DNA from: Spiroplasma sp. TIUS-1
GTDB taxonomy: Bacteria > Bacillota_I > Bacilli_A > Mycoplasmatales > Mycoplasmataceae
Assembly (NCBI RefSeq): GCF_010365785.1
Contig: NZ_CP048387.1
Location: 248,001 to 312,000, forward strand
Reading direction: 5' to 3'
Length of the DNA stretch: 64,000 bases
Part shown: positions 8,337-20,460 of the stretch, one piece after another
Position numbering within the stretch: position 1 is the stretch's first letter
How the letters are laid out: each line of letters opens with the position of its first letter
Position numbers and translations under genes: made by a program
Notes under the pieces: model-generated
The model's input: the letters and a program-made list of their open reading frames with translations, nothing else
The model's database searches: none
What the model was told of the DNA's origin: nothing

Positions 8337-11045
8337 ATGTTAAAAAATAAAAATAATTATACAGTTCCAACAGAACTTAACTATAAAAAAGAAGAGTACC
8401 TTTATAAGGTCTCAAAAGCAAATAATATTGAAGAATTAATAAGTGCGCCAATTGGACTTGACTCACTTGAAAGAACTAAATATGGCGAGCTTAATGGTAG
8501 GAATAAAATAAACACTAAGCCGTTTAACCATGTAAAAGTATTTTTAAAATGTCTAACAAGTCCATTTGCTCTATTATTGTGAGCTGTGGCAATTACTGAA
8601 ATGGTTTTTTTTGCAACACTACATCCAACACTTGTTACATTCATATCGTCATTGGTAGTATTTGGAATGGTATTCTTAGCAGCATTCACAGAATTTTTTT
8701 CAAAATATGATGAATATAAAAGAGGTAAACACCAAAGAACAATCATTGAAAACAAGTACTTAACTTTAGAAGGTAGAGTTGGCAATGAAATGAATTTAGA
8801 CTTTAATGAGTTAAAGGAAAGATCAACTTTAGTTAAACAACACAAACTAACAATGGGTGATGTTATCCTTCTAACTGAAGGAGAAGTTGTTCCAGCTGAC
8901 TGTAAAGTTATTTGATCAGAACATTTACGTTTAGATCAAGCTTTAATTAGCGGTAAACAACAACTTGTTAAAAAGAGTATCTATTCATCAGGTGAACCTG
9001 AAAACATTATTGATTTGGAAAACATTTTATTTGCTCAAACAGTAATTCTTTCAGGAGCAGCTATTGTTGTTGTTGTAAATGTTGGTTTAGATAACTATGT
9101 AAAAAATATTGTAGATAAACAACATGAGACTCATTATCATTCAGCATCAAGTGAAGGTGTTCATAAAATTATTAATATTATAATTATGATCGTACTTGCA
9201 GTTATGCCTATATTTATTATATTTGCAGCATTTGTTGTTAAAAACTTTGAACTTGTTGAAGCTGTCATATTTGCCTTTACAATCGCAGTTGTTTTAATTC
9301 CAGAGGCATTGCCATCAGTTATCGCTTCAAACTTAAAAGAAGGTAATAAAAAATTAGTTGATGAATCTATTATAGTTAAAGATCCTGAAACAGTTCAAAA
9401 TATGGGAATGATTGATTTTTTATTTACAGATAAAACTGGAACTATAACATCAAAAGATTTAGATATAGTTAAAGTATTAGACTTCAACGAAAAAGAAAAT
9501 GAAAATTTAAATATGTATCTTCACTTGGCTGCAACACACCAAAGAAATACAAATAGTGCTGTTGATCAAGCTATTATAAAGAAATTTGCATATTTAACAG
9601 AAAAAGAAAAATCAGAAGGATTTGAGTTAGAAGAAACAATTGAATATTCAGCTGAATCTCAAATATCAGGAGCAGTTCTTTCTCAAGGAACTCATGAAAT
9701 TAAATTAACTAAAGGTTCTCCATATACAATACTTTCGTCATTAAAATTTGTTAGAGATGGTAAAAATGTTGAAAAAATAACTGACAAGGCAATGGACAAG
9801 ATTCGTGCTTATTTAAATAATGAAGAGAATTTAAAATATACAATTTTATTAGTTGCGTCTGTTCAAACAGAAGAAAAGGCAGTAGATGATAATGACTATA
9901 TTTTTGAAGGGTATGTTGTTATTGCAAATGAACTACGAGGTAGTGTACAAAAAGTTGTTAAATCTTTTACTGAAAATAATATTGATATTAAAATCCTAAC
10001 AGGTGATTCAAAACATGTTTCAAAACATATTGCAACACAAATGGGGTTAGAAAACTTTGTAATCCTTGATTCTCGTAATTACAAAGGGGATGAGGATTTA
10101 GAAGCTTACAATATTTTTGTAAAAATGTCACCATATCAAAAAGAAATGATTATTAAACAATTAGCAGCAACTCATGACCTTGCCTATATTGGTGATGGTA
10201 AAAATGATGCGGCAGCCTTAAAACAAGCAGATGTTGGTATTGCTGTTAATGACAGTACCTCATTGGCCAAAAAGAATGCTGATGTTATTATGCTAGAAAA
10301 CGATTTACAAGTTCTTGAAAAGGCTTTCATGATTGGACGACATACATTCCACAATGCTTATAAATTTGTGAAAGTTACACTTGCAGCAAACATTGGATTG
10401 TTAATAACAATTTTAGTTGCATCACTTTTATTTAAGTTTCCAATAGTTTCTTCATTACAATTACTTGTTCAAAACTTATTATTTGTAGGTTCAAACTTAG
10501 CCTTTGTTTTTGATAAAGTTGATGGGGATGTAATTAAAAAACCACAACGTTGATCAACAAAATCTGCAATTATATTTATGTTTGTGGCTGGTTTATCTGT
10601 AGTAATGATTAGTTTTATAAACTTTGCAATCATGTTATATGGATTTGATATGTATGAACCAATTATGGATTGAGTAAATAATGGTGGAAATGAGCATTTA
10701 AGAAGTTCAGTTAAAATACCATCTGAGTTGGCTCAATTCCAAACAGGTTTCTTTATTGAAATGATATTCACTCACTTAATATTAATGTTTGTTTATAGAA
10801 GTTCTAAAGTATCTATATTCCAATCAAGACCATCAAAAAAATTCTGTGCAATACTTGCAATAACTGCAGTTGCTGCTTTTGTACTAGCATTTATATTTAG
10901 TTCAATTAACTTCGAGTTTAAACTAATGGTGGGATCAAATATGTGATGATATGCAGCACTTGCTGGAATAATACTTTTATCATGAATGATAATGGAAACA
11001 GTCAAATTTGGTTATATAAAAATATTCAAAGAATGATTATGATAA
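8337..11045 (+). CDS. P-type ATPase, MgtA-like, with degenerate TGES motif
   Basis: The 902-residue protein is a polytopic cation pump. Phosphorylation motif DKTGT (Asp365), TGDSK and GDGKNDAAAL (from 619) are intact. The membrane segment IPEALP and the following KDPETVQNMG region resemble type IIIB Mg2+ ATPases more than Ca2+ pumps. The A-domain loop that should read TGES reads S-G-K-Q at 205-208, so the glutamate that drives dephosphorylation is replaced by Lys207. About ten membrane segments are predicted. Six or more TGA Trp codons break the frame under the standard code. The transported ion is inferred, and the pump may be impaired or use a modified cycle. Confidence 0.88.
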
Positions 11046-11069
11046 AAATAAGCTTAGGCTTATTTTTTG
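11045..11069 (+). terminator. Terminator after the P-type ATPase gene
   Basis: AATAAGC, loop TTAG, GCTTATT and a T run. Confidence 0.8.
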
Positions 11070-11142
11070 TTTTTCATTTCCTTATTGAAAACTTTCAGTA
11101 AGCATTAGAGTGTATAATAAACAAAACAGGCTCAGGTACTTT

Positions 11143-12144
11143 ATGCATAATTCAAACTACCGTCAAATATCTAAATATCATTATAATTGATGAAAGATTA
11201 TCATTATAATTTTACTATTTCCAATAGTTGTTATACTGTCATTATTATTTGCAATTAAATTTTTGCCATATTTATTTAAATATCCTAGATATGGTTTTTC
11301 AAAGTCTTTAGGAGTTGAAATAAATAGTGTGGATCACTACAAACTTGATATTAAAGAAAAAGGATTGATGAATCTGGATGCTCCTTCAGAACTGTTTAAA
11401 GAAATTGTTATAAAGGGTTCAAAAGGGGATATTAGCGCAGTTTATTTAATTAATCCAAACTCAAATAAATGAATCATTGGATTACATGGATTTAAAAGAA
11501 ATAAATATATGGGCATTAGAAATGTTATGCATTTCTATCAACAAGGTTATAACATTATTAGTTTTGATGGGTATGCTCATGGGAAAACTTATGGTACCAA
11601 ATCTGATTTTGGTATAACAAATGCTTTAGTATTGGATAATGTTATTAGCCATATTAAAGAAATTCATAATCCTAGTGAGCTAGGTATTTTAGGGGTAAGT
11701 CTTGGAGCTTCTTCTGCACTATATTGAGCACAAAATTACTATACTGAAAACCAGGTTGACTGACTGATTGCTGATTGTGCATTTTCACAAGCTGTTCCAC
11801 AAATTAGATTCTTTTTACAAAAATATATTAAAATACCTTGATATTTAATGTCATTAGGTATTAACTTTAATTTCAAAATTGTTTCAAAATCATGAATAAA
11901 AAAATTCAATTTGTTAAAAAGTTGATCGACAACAAAAGGCTTACCAATTTTATTTATACACGGTGAAAAGGATGCTTTTATTACTTTATCAAATGCTTAT
12001 GTTATGTATGATATGAAAGCAATAGTTGATGCAAAAACTGAAATAGCTATATTTAGTAATGCAGATCATAGTGAATCAATTGTTAAGGATTTTGATAAAT
12101 ATAATTCATTGACAACTCAGTTTAAACAAAAGTATATAAAATAA
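11143..12144 (+). CDS. Membrane-anchored alpha/beta hydrolase
   Basis: The 333-residue protein has one N-terminal membrane segment (about residues 18-42) and then a serine hydrolase fold. The oxyanion-hole HG motif is in LHGFKRNKY, the nucleophile elbow is GVSLGA with Ser186, and the acid and base candidates are in HGEKDAF and NADHSES. This matches the BAAT/YqkD-type hydrolases of Mollicutes; the substrate is unknown, with lipid or peptide esters likely. A TATAAT box is at 11113-11118. The ribosome binding site is weak. It is a single-gene unit with its own terminator. Confidence 0.85.
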
Positions 12145-12170
12145 AAAGTCGAAATATATTTCGACTTTTT
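12144..12170. terminator. Terminator between hydrolase gene and rpmB
   Basis: AAAAAGTCGAAA pairs with TTTCGACTTTTT in a strong near-symmetric hairpin, usable from both sides. Confidence 0.85.
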
Positions 12171-12198
12171 AAAATAGTTTTCACTTAAGAAATTGATA

Positions 12199-12396
12199 CT
12201 AAACTAATTGATTTCTTTTTTTAAGAGTTTTAAGAGTTCTTGCAGAAACTTTGATTGTCATAACACGACCAGTTTCATCCACAACCTTAATTTTTTGTAA
12301 GTTTAAGTTTCATTTTCTTTTTGTGGCGTTCAATGCATGTGAGCGGTTGTTACCACTCAATGCGCTTTTACCAGTTAAATCATCTCTTCTAGCCAT
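12199..12396 (-). CDS. rpmB: 50S ribosomal protein L28
   Basis: The 65-residue basic protein begins [10 protein letters not shown] and contains the [17 protein letters not shown] segment typical of L28; its conserved Trp is encoded by TGA. The C-terminus is rich in Lys, Arg and Thr. A GGAGA ribosome binding site precedes the start. It sits alone between a terminator and pncA. Confidence 0.95.
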
Positions 12397-12452
12397 GTCA
12401 TTTCTCCATTAAAAATATAATACATTATTATTTTATAAATTGCATTAAAAAA

Positions 12453-12935
12453 TTACATTATTGATTTACTTAATTCGTTTAGTATTTTTGCTTTGTAACC
12501 AAAGTTAATACAGTCAACATAAGTTGCTCCGACACATACATCAAGTGCTAATCCACAAACTTCAATTTCAGTAACATCATTGGCCTTTAATCAAGCATCA
12601 AGACCTGAATCAACTTTATCTCCAATATAAAAAGCCGAATAACTATCGTAATCTATCTTAGTACCTTTTCTAATTATAAGATCAGCATACTTAGTATCAA
12701 TCATAAATCCTGACCCATTTGTTCCTACGACACAATGTACTGGTCATAACCTAAAAGATATATGGTTTTCAGGGTGAAAATCACCACTAAAAACTACTAA
12801 ATTATTATTTGATTTATAATCTTTAATTTTGTCAATAATTGGTTGTTTGATTGTTTCTCCTCCAGATACGTATAGTGAACCTTTAGGGTGGGCAAAATCA
12901 TATTGATAATCAACAACTAATAAGCATTTTGCCAT
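12453..12935 (-). CDS. pncA: Nicotinamidase
   Basis: The 160-residue cysteine hydrolase deamidates nicotinamide to nicotinate for NAD salvage. The catalytic triad is visible as Asp9 (VVDYQYDF), Lys90 (IIRKGTK) and Cys134 (ALDVCVGATY). Metal-site residues Asp52, His54 and His58 lie in GDFHPENH, followed by WPVHC. One TGA Trp (in WPVHC) interrupts the frame under the standard code. The isochorismatase family shares this fold, but the metal ligands favour nicotinamidase. It is divergent from the membrane protein gene at 13016. Confidence 0.93.
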
Positions 12936-13015
12936 ATATTTATTTTCCTCATATTTATTTTATTGGTACATTTTATAATGTTATTATATTATTAATTTAA
13001 TCAGGAGGTATAAAT

Positions 13016-13813
13016 ATGTTTAAAAAATCAAATGTCAATAAATTTATAAAAGATTGAAAATTTTGATTTAAATTAGCAACAATGATATTAATATTTGTTG
13101 CAATTATTTGGGATTTGGTTGTAAATATTTCTAATCCAGCAAAGGAATGAATCTATGAATACAAACCCGAAAATAATGAAGGTGAACCGACTATAATTTA
13201 TAATTCAACTGGAGCAGCATTGAGTTATCTATCATTTTTCACGGTTCAATCAAATTTATTAGTTGCTTTCTGACTTATGATTTCATTAATTAAACAAGAG
13301 GGTGATCATAAATTATTAACAACAAAAGTCTCAATATTTGTAGCTACTTATATAACAATTACGATGTTGATATTTAACTTAGTATTATTACCTGAACTAT
13401 GTATTAGTGAACCAAAGACATCGGACATTCATCCATCTAATTGAAAAGGAACTACATGATTTAAGCAAATGACATTACACTTGGTAGGGCCATTATTATT
13501 TATATTTTATATTTTATTTTTCATGAAAACTGATGAGGCAAAAGGTACAAAGGAATTCTTAAAAAATGATTCACTTAAAGTAATGTATTATCCAATTGTA
13601 TATGGTATCTATATTTTAATTAGAGCCGAAATTAGAATCGCAATGGGGATGCCTACAACAGGTACATCAACATATCCATATTTCTTTATGAACTTACGTG
13701 AATCATGATACTTTTTCATAATGATCGTGTTTATTTTAATTGGATTATGTATCGGATTATCAACACTTTATAATTTAATTATTAGTAAAAGAATTAACCA
13801 AAAGCAAACTTAA
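13016..13813 (+). CDS. Polytopic membrane protein, possibly Pr6Pr/FAR-17a-like
   Basis: The 265-residue protein has about six membrane segments with seven or more TGA-encoded Trp residues. A loop with HPSNWKG followed by LHLVGPLLF resembles the conserved His/Trp/Pro segments of Mollicute Pr6Pr family membrane proteins; this is a resemblance by eye only and no activity is known to me. An AGGAGG site lies directly upstream of the ATG and a TATAAT box is at 12974-12979. Confidence 0.75.
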
Positions 13814-13829
13814 ATGTTTGTTTTTATTT
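13802..13829 (+). terminator. Short terminator after the membrane protein gene
   Basis: CAAAC / GTTTG hairpin overlapping the stop codon, followed by TTTTTATTT. Confidence 0.6.
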
Positions 13830-13850
13830 CTCCCTTAATAGCAGTAATTA

Positions 13851-13879
13851 TTGATTTTTATTCAATATTTATATACTAT
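13851..13879 (+). promoter_or_regulatory. Promoter of the Asp23-fakA operon
   Basis: TTGATT (13851-13856), a 17-base spacer and TACTAT (13874-13879). The downstream gene also has an AAAGGAGG ribosome binding site. Confidence 0.65.
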
Positions 13880-13912
13880 ATAAAGGACTATTTAATTTAA
13901 AAGGAGGCCAAT

Positions 13913-14221
13913 ATGGAGTTAATTCAAGATATTAAAAAAATTATCACATCAGAGTTATTAACAATTCCAGGTGTATTGCAACTTGTAAAACCCTCAACTG
14001 ATTTTTCAGATGATACAGATTCAATTCGCGTTTTTGATATTGAAGATGATGAACCTGAAATAAACATTCACCTATCTTTAATTAAAGGAATTAACATACT
14101 TGCAGTCTCTCAAGAGGTTATTGATAGAATTAAGCCAAAAATCGATAAGATTTTAGAATTTAAAAAGAGCTTTGCAATCAACGTTTTTGTTGATGAAGTT
14201 AAAGCTAAGAAAAAGAAATAA
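13913..14221 (+). CDS. Asp23/Gls24 family protein
   Basis: The 102-residue protein has the alternating hydrophobic/acidic pattern of the Asp23/Gls24 (YloU) family and a Lys-rich tail. Its position 20 bases ahead of the fakA-like gene reproduces the yloU-yloV pair of Firmicutes. In walled bacteria family members are linked to alkaline or envelope stress; what it does in a wall-less cell is unknown. A strong AAGGAGG site precedes the ATG. Confidence 0.85.
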   Translation: MELIQDIKKIITSELLTIPGVLQLVKPSTDFSDDTDSIRVFDIEDDEPEINIHLSLIKGINILAVSQEVIDRIKPKIDKILEFKKSFAINVFVDEVKAKKKK

Positions 14222-14241
14222 AAGGAACAAAATATACACAT

Positions 14242-15933
14242 ATGTCACAATCAATTAAAACACTAAAAGATATGCTTGAAAGTGGAGTTAACAATATTTA
14301 TAACCACTATCCAAAAATAGATAAATTAAACGTTTTCCCAATTCCGGATGGAGATACAGGAACTAATATGAACTTAACATGTACTAATGGGTTCGCAGAT
14401 TTAGAAAATGGATCATTTGAAAATGTCGGTGATTTAATGGCTAAATTTTCAAGAGGACTTATTATGTCTGCTCGTGGAAATTCAGGAGTTATTTTTTCTC
14501 AAATTATTAAGGGTTTTGCAAATGGGCTTTCAGGTCAAAAAGAAACTTCTTCTGAAATTTGAGTTAAAGCATTTGAACAGTCAAAGATTGCAGCATATGA
14601 TGCTGTTATGAAACCAGTTGAAGGAACTATCCTTACAGTTATTAGAGAAACTTCAGAATCAATTTCTAAAACATTTGAAGAAAATCCTTCAATTACTGAA
14701 AAAAAATTATGAGAAGCAATTATTGTTGCTGCAAATATTTCTTTAGAAAATACACCAGAATTATTACCAGTTCTTAAAAAAGTGGGAGTAGTTGATTCAG
14801 GTGGATTTGGTCTTGTTAAATTCTTTGAAGGAATGGAAAAATTTTTAAGAACTAAAAAAATATTAGCTAGATCTAAAAAATTAGAGGATAACGAAGGTGG
14901 AAATGTTGAGATGGATCTTGACGATGAAGAATTTGGTTATTGTACAGAAGCTGTAGTTTTATTATCGGCAGATTATATTGGAACAGTAAATGTTAAAGAA
15001 ATAAGATCAAAATTTGAATCTTTTGGTAACTCATCAATTGTGGTTGTAGCTGATGGAAATATTTTAAAAACACATACCCATGCTTTAAAACCTGGAATTA
15101 TTTTAGAAACTCTACAAAAATATGGAGAATTTGAAAAAATAAAAGTTGAAAACATGACTTTACAATCTGATAAACATGTTAAGGGTGGAAATCCATCAAT
15201 TAAAAAAGGGTCAAATGATGGAAAAACAATGACAATCATTGATTCAGAAGTTGAAAAACCAAGACGTTTATTAAAAGATACAGCAGTTATTTCAGTAGTA
15301 CCGTCAAAAGATATTTTAGATTACTTTAAAGAAGAACTACAAGTTGATTATGTTATTAATGGTGGTTCAAAGATGAACCCTTCTACAAAACACTTTATTA
15401 AAGCTATTGCTGAGGTAGATGCAAAAGAAGTTTATATTTTACCAAATGACAGTAATATTTTAATGGCTGCTAACCAAGCTAAGTCATTTGAAAAAAAATC
15501 TAAAGTACACGTTATTCCAACAAAATCAGTTGTTGCTGGTATGGTGGCTTATCTAAATCTAGATAAAGATGAAAGTTACAAAAAAAACTTAGTAAGTGTA
15601 AATAAAGCACTTAAAGATTTAGTAGCTGTTTCAATTTCAACTGCATCAAGAGATGTTAAATTGAATGGTGTAAATATTAAATCAGGTAATTTACTAACTT
15701 TGGTTAACGAAAAAATATTTGCTTCTTCAAAAGAAATAAGTGATATTTTCAAGAAAGTTTTTGACAAATATATAACACCAAAAACTGAAATTATTACTAT
15801 TTTCCAAGGAACAGAAGCTACCTTTAAAGAGGTTAACTTCCTTAAAAAATATCTAGATGAAAATTTCGATGTTGAATATGAAATCATCAATGGTGGTCAA
15901 GAAATTTACAAATTCTTTATAGCAATCGAATAA
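14242..15933 (+). CDS. fakA: Fatty acid kinase catalytic subunit (DAK2 domain, FakA/YloV-like)
   Basis: The 563-residue protein begins with a DhaL-type kinase domain: NVFPIPDGDTGTN carries the Asp cluster that binds Mg-ADP, and SARGNSGVIFSQ forms the following nucleotide loop. A central domain and a DegV-like C-terminal half (including VVPSKD and NGGSKMNPST) complete the FakA architecture at normal length. FakA phosphorylates fatty acids delivered by a FakB protein, feeding plsX/plsY phospholipid synthesis; no fakB is in this window but plsX is at 21570. Two TGA Trp codons fall in the first 180 residues. Confidence 0.92.
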
Positions 15934-15950
15934 TCTATAACTAATTAAAT

Positions 15951-15974
15951 GTGTTTTATAAAAACACTTTTTTT
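15951..15974 (+). terminator. Terminator after fakA
   Basis: GTGTTTT, loop ATA, AAAACAC and seven T. Confidence 0.85.
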
Positions 15975-15991
15975 ATATATAAAATATTTAT

Positions 15992-18900
15992 ATGCGTCGT
16001 ATATTTAAATCTTATTTGAAACTATTTATATCTTCTTGATTAGAGACATTAGGTACTCTATTATTTTTGATAACTTTTATTATTGTTATTTTGTCAATGC
16101 TTCCAGCTCCACTACAAATTTCGCTAATGGCAAATAGAACAAATAAACAAACTAATCAATGAGATTATAGTGTACATCTAGATGCAGATAATGTTTCTGG
16201 AACTAATGTTATGGATGGAAACGTTAATTCTTTTTCTTCTGAGTTTTTACAAGAAGTTACTAAAAACTTTTTAAAAGGAAAATTAGTTGAGAAAGCTAGA
16301 ACAACTCCAAATCAAGATGAACTTAAAAAAAGATATGAAGAAAATAAAAATGAGACAGTTAATGATGTATATAAATTAACTTCAAAAAGTAACGATCATA
16401 AATACATTTCATTTAAGGATCCAACAGAAATTTTGAATTCAAAATCTAAAGTTAAAGATCAATCTGGAAATAATATACTATTTACAGATTGATTTATAAA
16501 TGCTGAAATGGCTATTATAGAAATAATTAACATCATTCAATCTGAATCACCAAAATTAAGACAAGAAAATGATTATTATGAAAAGCGTGATAAATATATG
16601 TCAGATGTTTTAATTCAAGCTGCTTCAATATATAGTAGTTGGGGACATAATTCTTCTCTTGGAGGATCAATAAATGATGATTATTTTGGAATAAAGAAAA
16701 CTTACTTAAATATAATTTCAAATGTAGTTGGATATAATTTTACATTTGATAGTTCTTGATCTGAAGAAAATACACAAAAATATAATGCTCATAATAATTT
16801 TAAAAAAGCATTTGATGGTGTATTGGTTAAAGATATTTTCAAGCAAGAAGTATTAGATTATTATTACCTAGATGGACATGAAATAAATTTAGCTGAAGAA
16901 ACAAGTAATATTAGCATGCAAAGAGATATCTGAAATGCTATTCAAACAAATGTATATGAACAATTGGGTTTTAAGTACACACGTGAAAATACAATTTATA
17001 CAATTGCAGATATTGGAAATAATAAATCACAAGCAGTTAACTTTACTGAAATATTTGATGAATCAGCCGAAAAAGATAGAGTAAATAATTTAGTTTACAA
17101 CGGAAAAGGTTGAGCTGCTGATACAGGTAAATTAGATTCAATGAATGTATTTGGAAATGATAAGTTTTTTGATTCAATAAGTAGCTATGATAACAAATTT
17201 AAAATTAATGGTATTGATGTAAGACTTCAAAATACATATGTTGCATATAAATTGAATGGAATAACTTCAAAAAAAGATTCTTATAATTATTCATTTTTTA
17301 ATTCTAATCCAAAATTTACTGGTGAATTATATGTTGGACAAGAAACATTCAAAGAAATTTATGATAAATTTATTTATCAAAGAGATAGTGGGAATGACAA
17401 TTTTAATGGAAAACCATTTTTAAAAATGTCAACAACATTTTACTTAGCATTTGGAAAATCAAATTCAGAGGAACAACTTTCATTTTTACGAGGAAATGTA
17501 TCAAATTCAACTCCAAATATTTATTCTATTGATACAAGTTATATTTATTCAAAAGACAAATCACCACAATTGAAAATGATTACAATGGTAAACCTAATGA
17601 CAATTATTTACATTGTTATTGGAACTATTTTATTATTACTAGCTTCAGTGTTTATGTTGTATTCACAGAAAGAAGAACTAAATAGAACACGTAAACAGTT
17701 GGGAGTTTTTAAATCTAATGGATATAAAACTTGAGAACTAAGTCTACCTTCAACACTTAAAGTATTCTTATTAATGTTTATTGGTTTATTAGTTGGTTAC
17801 TTGTGTTCTTTTCCACTACAAATGAATGCTGTGGATAAGCAATTTGGATCAATTGCTGTATTTTCAATTGCTAGAATTTATGCTAATCCAGCGTTCTTAT
17901 TCATACTGTTTGTATGTGTTCCATCTATATTTACATCTATTATCTTTTTGATTTTGTTACATTTTTTAAGTGAAAGACCACTTGATCTAATGAGCCAAAG
18001 CTCTGTAACTAGCTTTGTAAGACATCCATGATGATATTGGTTATTATTACCAGTTATATTTCCATTTGTTTTATTACATAAGCTTTTCACATGATTGTTT
18101 AATAAAACCAGATGAGGATTTACATTTAAATTTCAAGCGGCATTCTTATCTATTTCCAAAGGTAAATTTACAATAGTAATGATATTATTCTCTTTTGCAA
18201 CTTATTTAGTTTCTATGGAGATGAAAGCCATGCCTGTAATGAATAATATGTTTAATGAAGCAACTTCATTCTTAAAAAGTTCAACTGATCATGAATCATC
18301 AATATATGGTGATGATTTAGGATTACCGGATAAAAATGGATATCAAAAAATTTATGAATCATCATTTATCGGTAGACAATTTGTTGACCTAAAGGGTGAT
18401 AGTATTGAAGATTTTTTAAAAAAACAACACTTGGAATCAAATAGTAAAGAAAAAGTTATGGATGACTTTGTATTTAATGCACATGCATTGGTTTCTAGAA
18501 TGTTTGATGAAAGAATTAAATTTTTAGAGAAAACTAAATTTTTAAATGAAGATTTACAAAATATTGCAATGAAGATTTCTTCAGTATTTTCTATAGGATC
18601 ATTAGTATTGCCTGTTGAAATTTCTACGACAAATTCATTTGATAAAATTGAAGAGAAATCAAATAAGCTATTTACAGATATTAAAAATTTATTGTTTAAT
18701 ATTCCAGAAAATTTAAAGGATGAAATTAGAAAATTATTAAATAATTATATTTTAGAAATAAAAGCAATTGCTTTTGATAATGTTAAAAATAAGGAATCGC
18801 TATTAACTTCAAAATTAAGTGAAAGTTATGAACAAATTCAAAAGGTAAAAGCAATTCAAGGTAACGACATTTTTAAAATGACTTGAATGCTATTATCTGG

Positions 18901-20377
18901 TTGAACAGGAAGTATGGAAGCATCACAATTAAGTGATATTAAAGACATTAAAAAATATATAGCAGATATAACAAATACAAATATACCTCAGGTATATAGT
19001 TCATCATATGAGGACTCAAATGAAGATCCAATTGAAAGTATTATTAAATGAATTCAAGAAGTAATAAAAGATATACTGGAATTTCTTTCTGTAGAAGAGA
19101 ATGTTGAAATTGTAGAAAATTCAATTTCAAACTCAAATTTTGTTCAATATTTATTACAACCTTTATTACTTACTCAAGATGGGATTGATCCATTAATCAC
19201 AAATAATTCAGTTATTTTTGATAGTAAAAAAGAAACATTGGTAAGACATGAAAATGTTAGAATAGAAGGACACAATTACTACTCAACATTAATGTCATTT
19301 GACTCTTCAGGGAAATTTGGAGATTTAAGAAATCAATATTTATTTGATGGTGTTTGAAATTGAAATGATTTAGGCAAAAAAAATAATGATGGTTCTATTA
19401 ACGTCATAGTTTCAAAACCAATACAGAAACTTAAAAACTTAAAAGTAGGTGACAAAATAGAGTTGTATGACAAACGTAGTAGTGATCCTCAAAAACCAGT
19501 AGTTGGTAAAGTTATTGGAGTACAAGTTCGTAATATTGCTGTTCACATGGTTTTTGCTGATTATGATAGACTGATAGAAGCAAGAACACCAGAAGAATCT
19601 GAATTGCGCAAACATAAATTTACTTTTAAAATAGGTAAAGAAGAATATACATATGACAATGTTTATGCTTTTAATAAAGTTATTTCGTCTAAGAAAAAAA
19701 TATCATTACCAATAGATGAAATTGGAATTAACATTACAGATTTAATGGACAAATTCTCTTATATGCAAGATTCATATCAATTTATGACTGAAGCTAAAAA
19801 AATAAAAGATATAAATTGATTTACTTCGATGATTGCTGGTTCTAGTTATTTAGATAAAGTGTTGGCAGGTAGTCATAATAAACAATTTATATCGTCATCA
19901 TCTTATTTTTCAAGTGTGCCTTCAACAAGTGACATTATGTCATCATATGCTGTAATCAAGTCTGGTGCAGCGGCAATGATATCTATTATTACAAACATGA
20001 TGATTGTAAATATTGTTATTTCATTAATTTTATTATTAATATTGTTTACAGTTTTAATTAAAATTATTATTTATGATGCACAAGGAATTATTATATTGAT
20101 GCGATCACTGGGATATAAAGATATACAAATTAACTGAATAGTTATGGGGAAATATTTAACATCATCAATATGATCATTTGTAATAATGTACACCTTGTCA
20201 TTCTTTACATGAACTGTGATAGCAGAATTTGCATGATCAAAATATGCAGTAATACTTGCCATTCCAATTTATTGATACTTGCCATTCCTAATTTTCTTAG
20301 TTATGGAATCGGTAATAACAATAGGATTCTTATTTGGGGTATATAGATTGAAAAAATTACCTTTAGCAAGACTTTAA
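15992..20377 (+). CDS. Very large FtsX-type ABC transporter permease
   Basis: The 1461-residue protein has an N-terminal membrane segment (about 20-42), a large extracytoplasmic region, a first FtsX membrane block (about 530-705), a second anchor near 725, a second long extracytoplasmic region, and a C-terminal FtsX block (about 1325-1461). Both blocks carry the characteristic Lys-x3-LG-x3-SNGYK or MRSLGYKD cytoplasmic loop. This duplicated layout is that of MacB/LolCE-like mechanotransmission permeases. No ABC ATPase gene is adjacent, so a partner must be elsewhere. No Shine-Dalgarno is visible before the ATG, which lies only 18 bases after the preceding terminator tract. Confidence 0.9.
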
Positions 20378-20385
20378 TATTAAAC

Positions 20386-20412
20386 AAAGAACTACAATGT
20401 AGTTCTTTTTAT
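20386..20412 (+). terminator. Terminator after the FtsX-type permease gene
   Basis: AAAGAACTAC, loop AAT, GTAGTTCTTT and a T tail. Confidence 0.85.
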
Positions 20413-20460
20413 ATTTGAAATAGAGTAATTATAGATATGTTTGTGGTTTAAAATAATATT

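Noticed and set aside
8402-8845. 147-codon reverse frame within the P-type ATPase gene
   Set aside because: It is antisense to a conserved coding region, lacks a ribosome binding site and has no recognisable features.
8337-11045. Apparent frameshifts and fragmented genes here and throughout the window
   Set aside because: The breaks are all TGA codons in one continuous frame, often at conserved Trp positions; the code is table 4, so these are intact genes, not pseudogenes.
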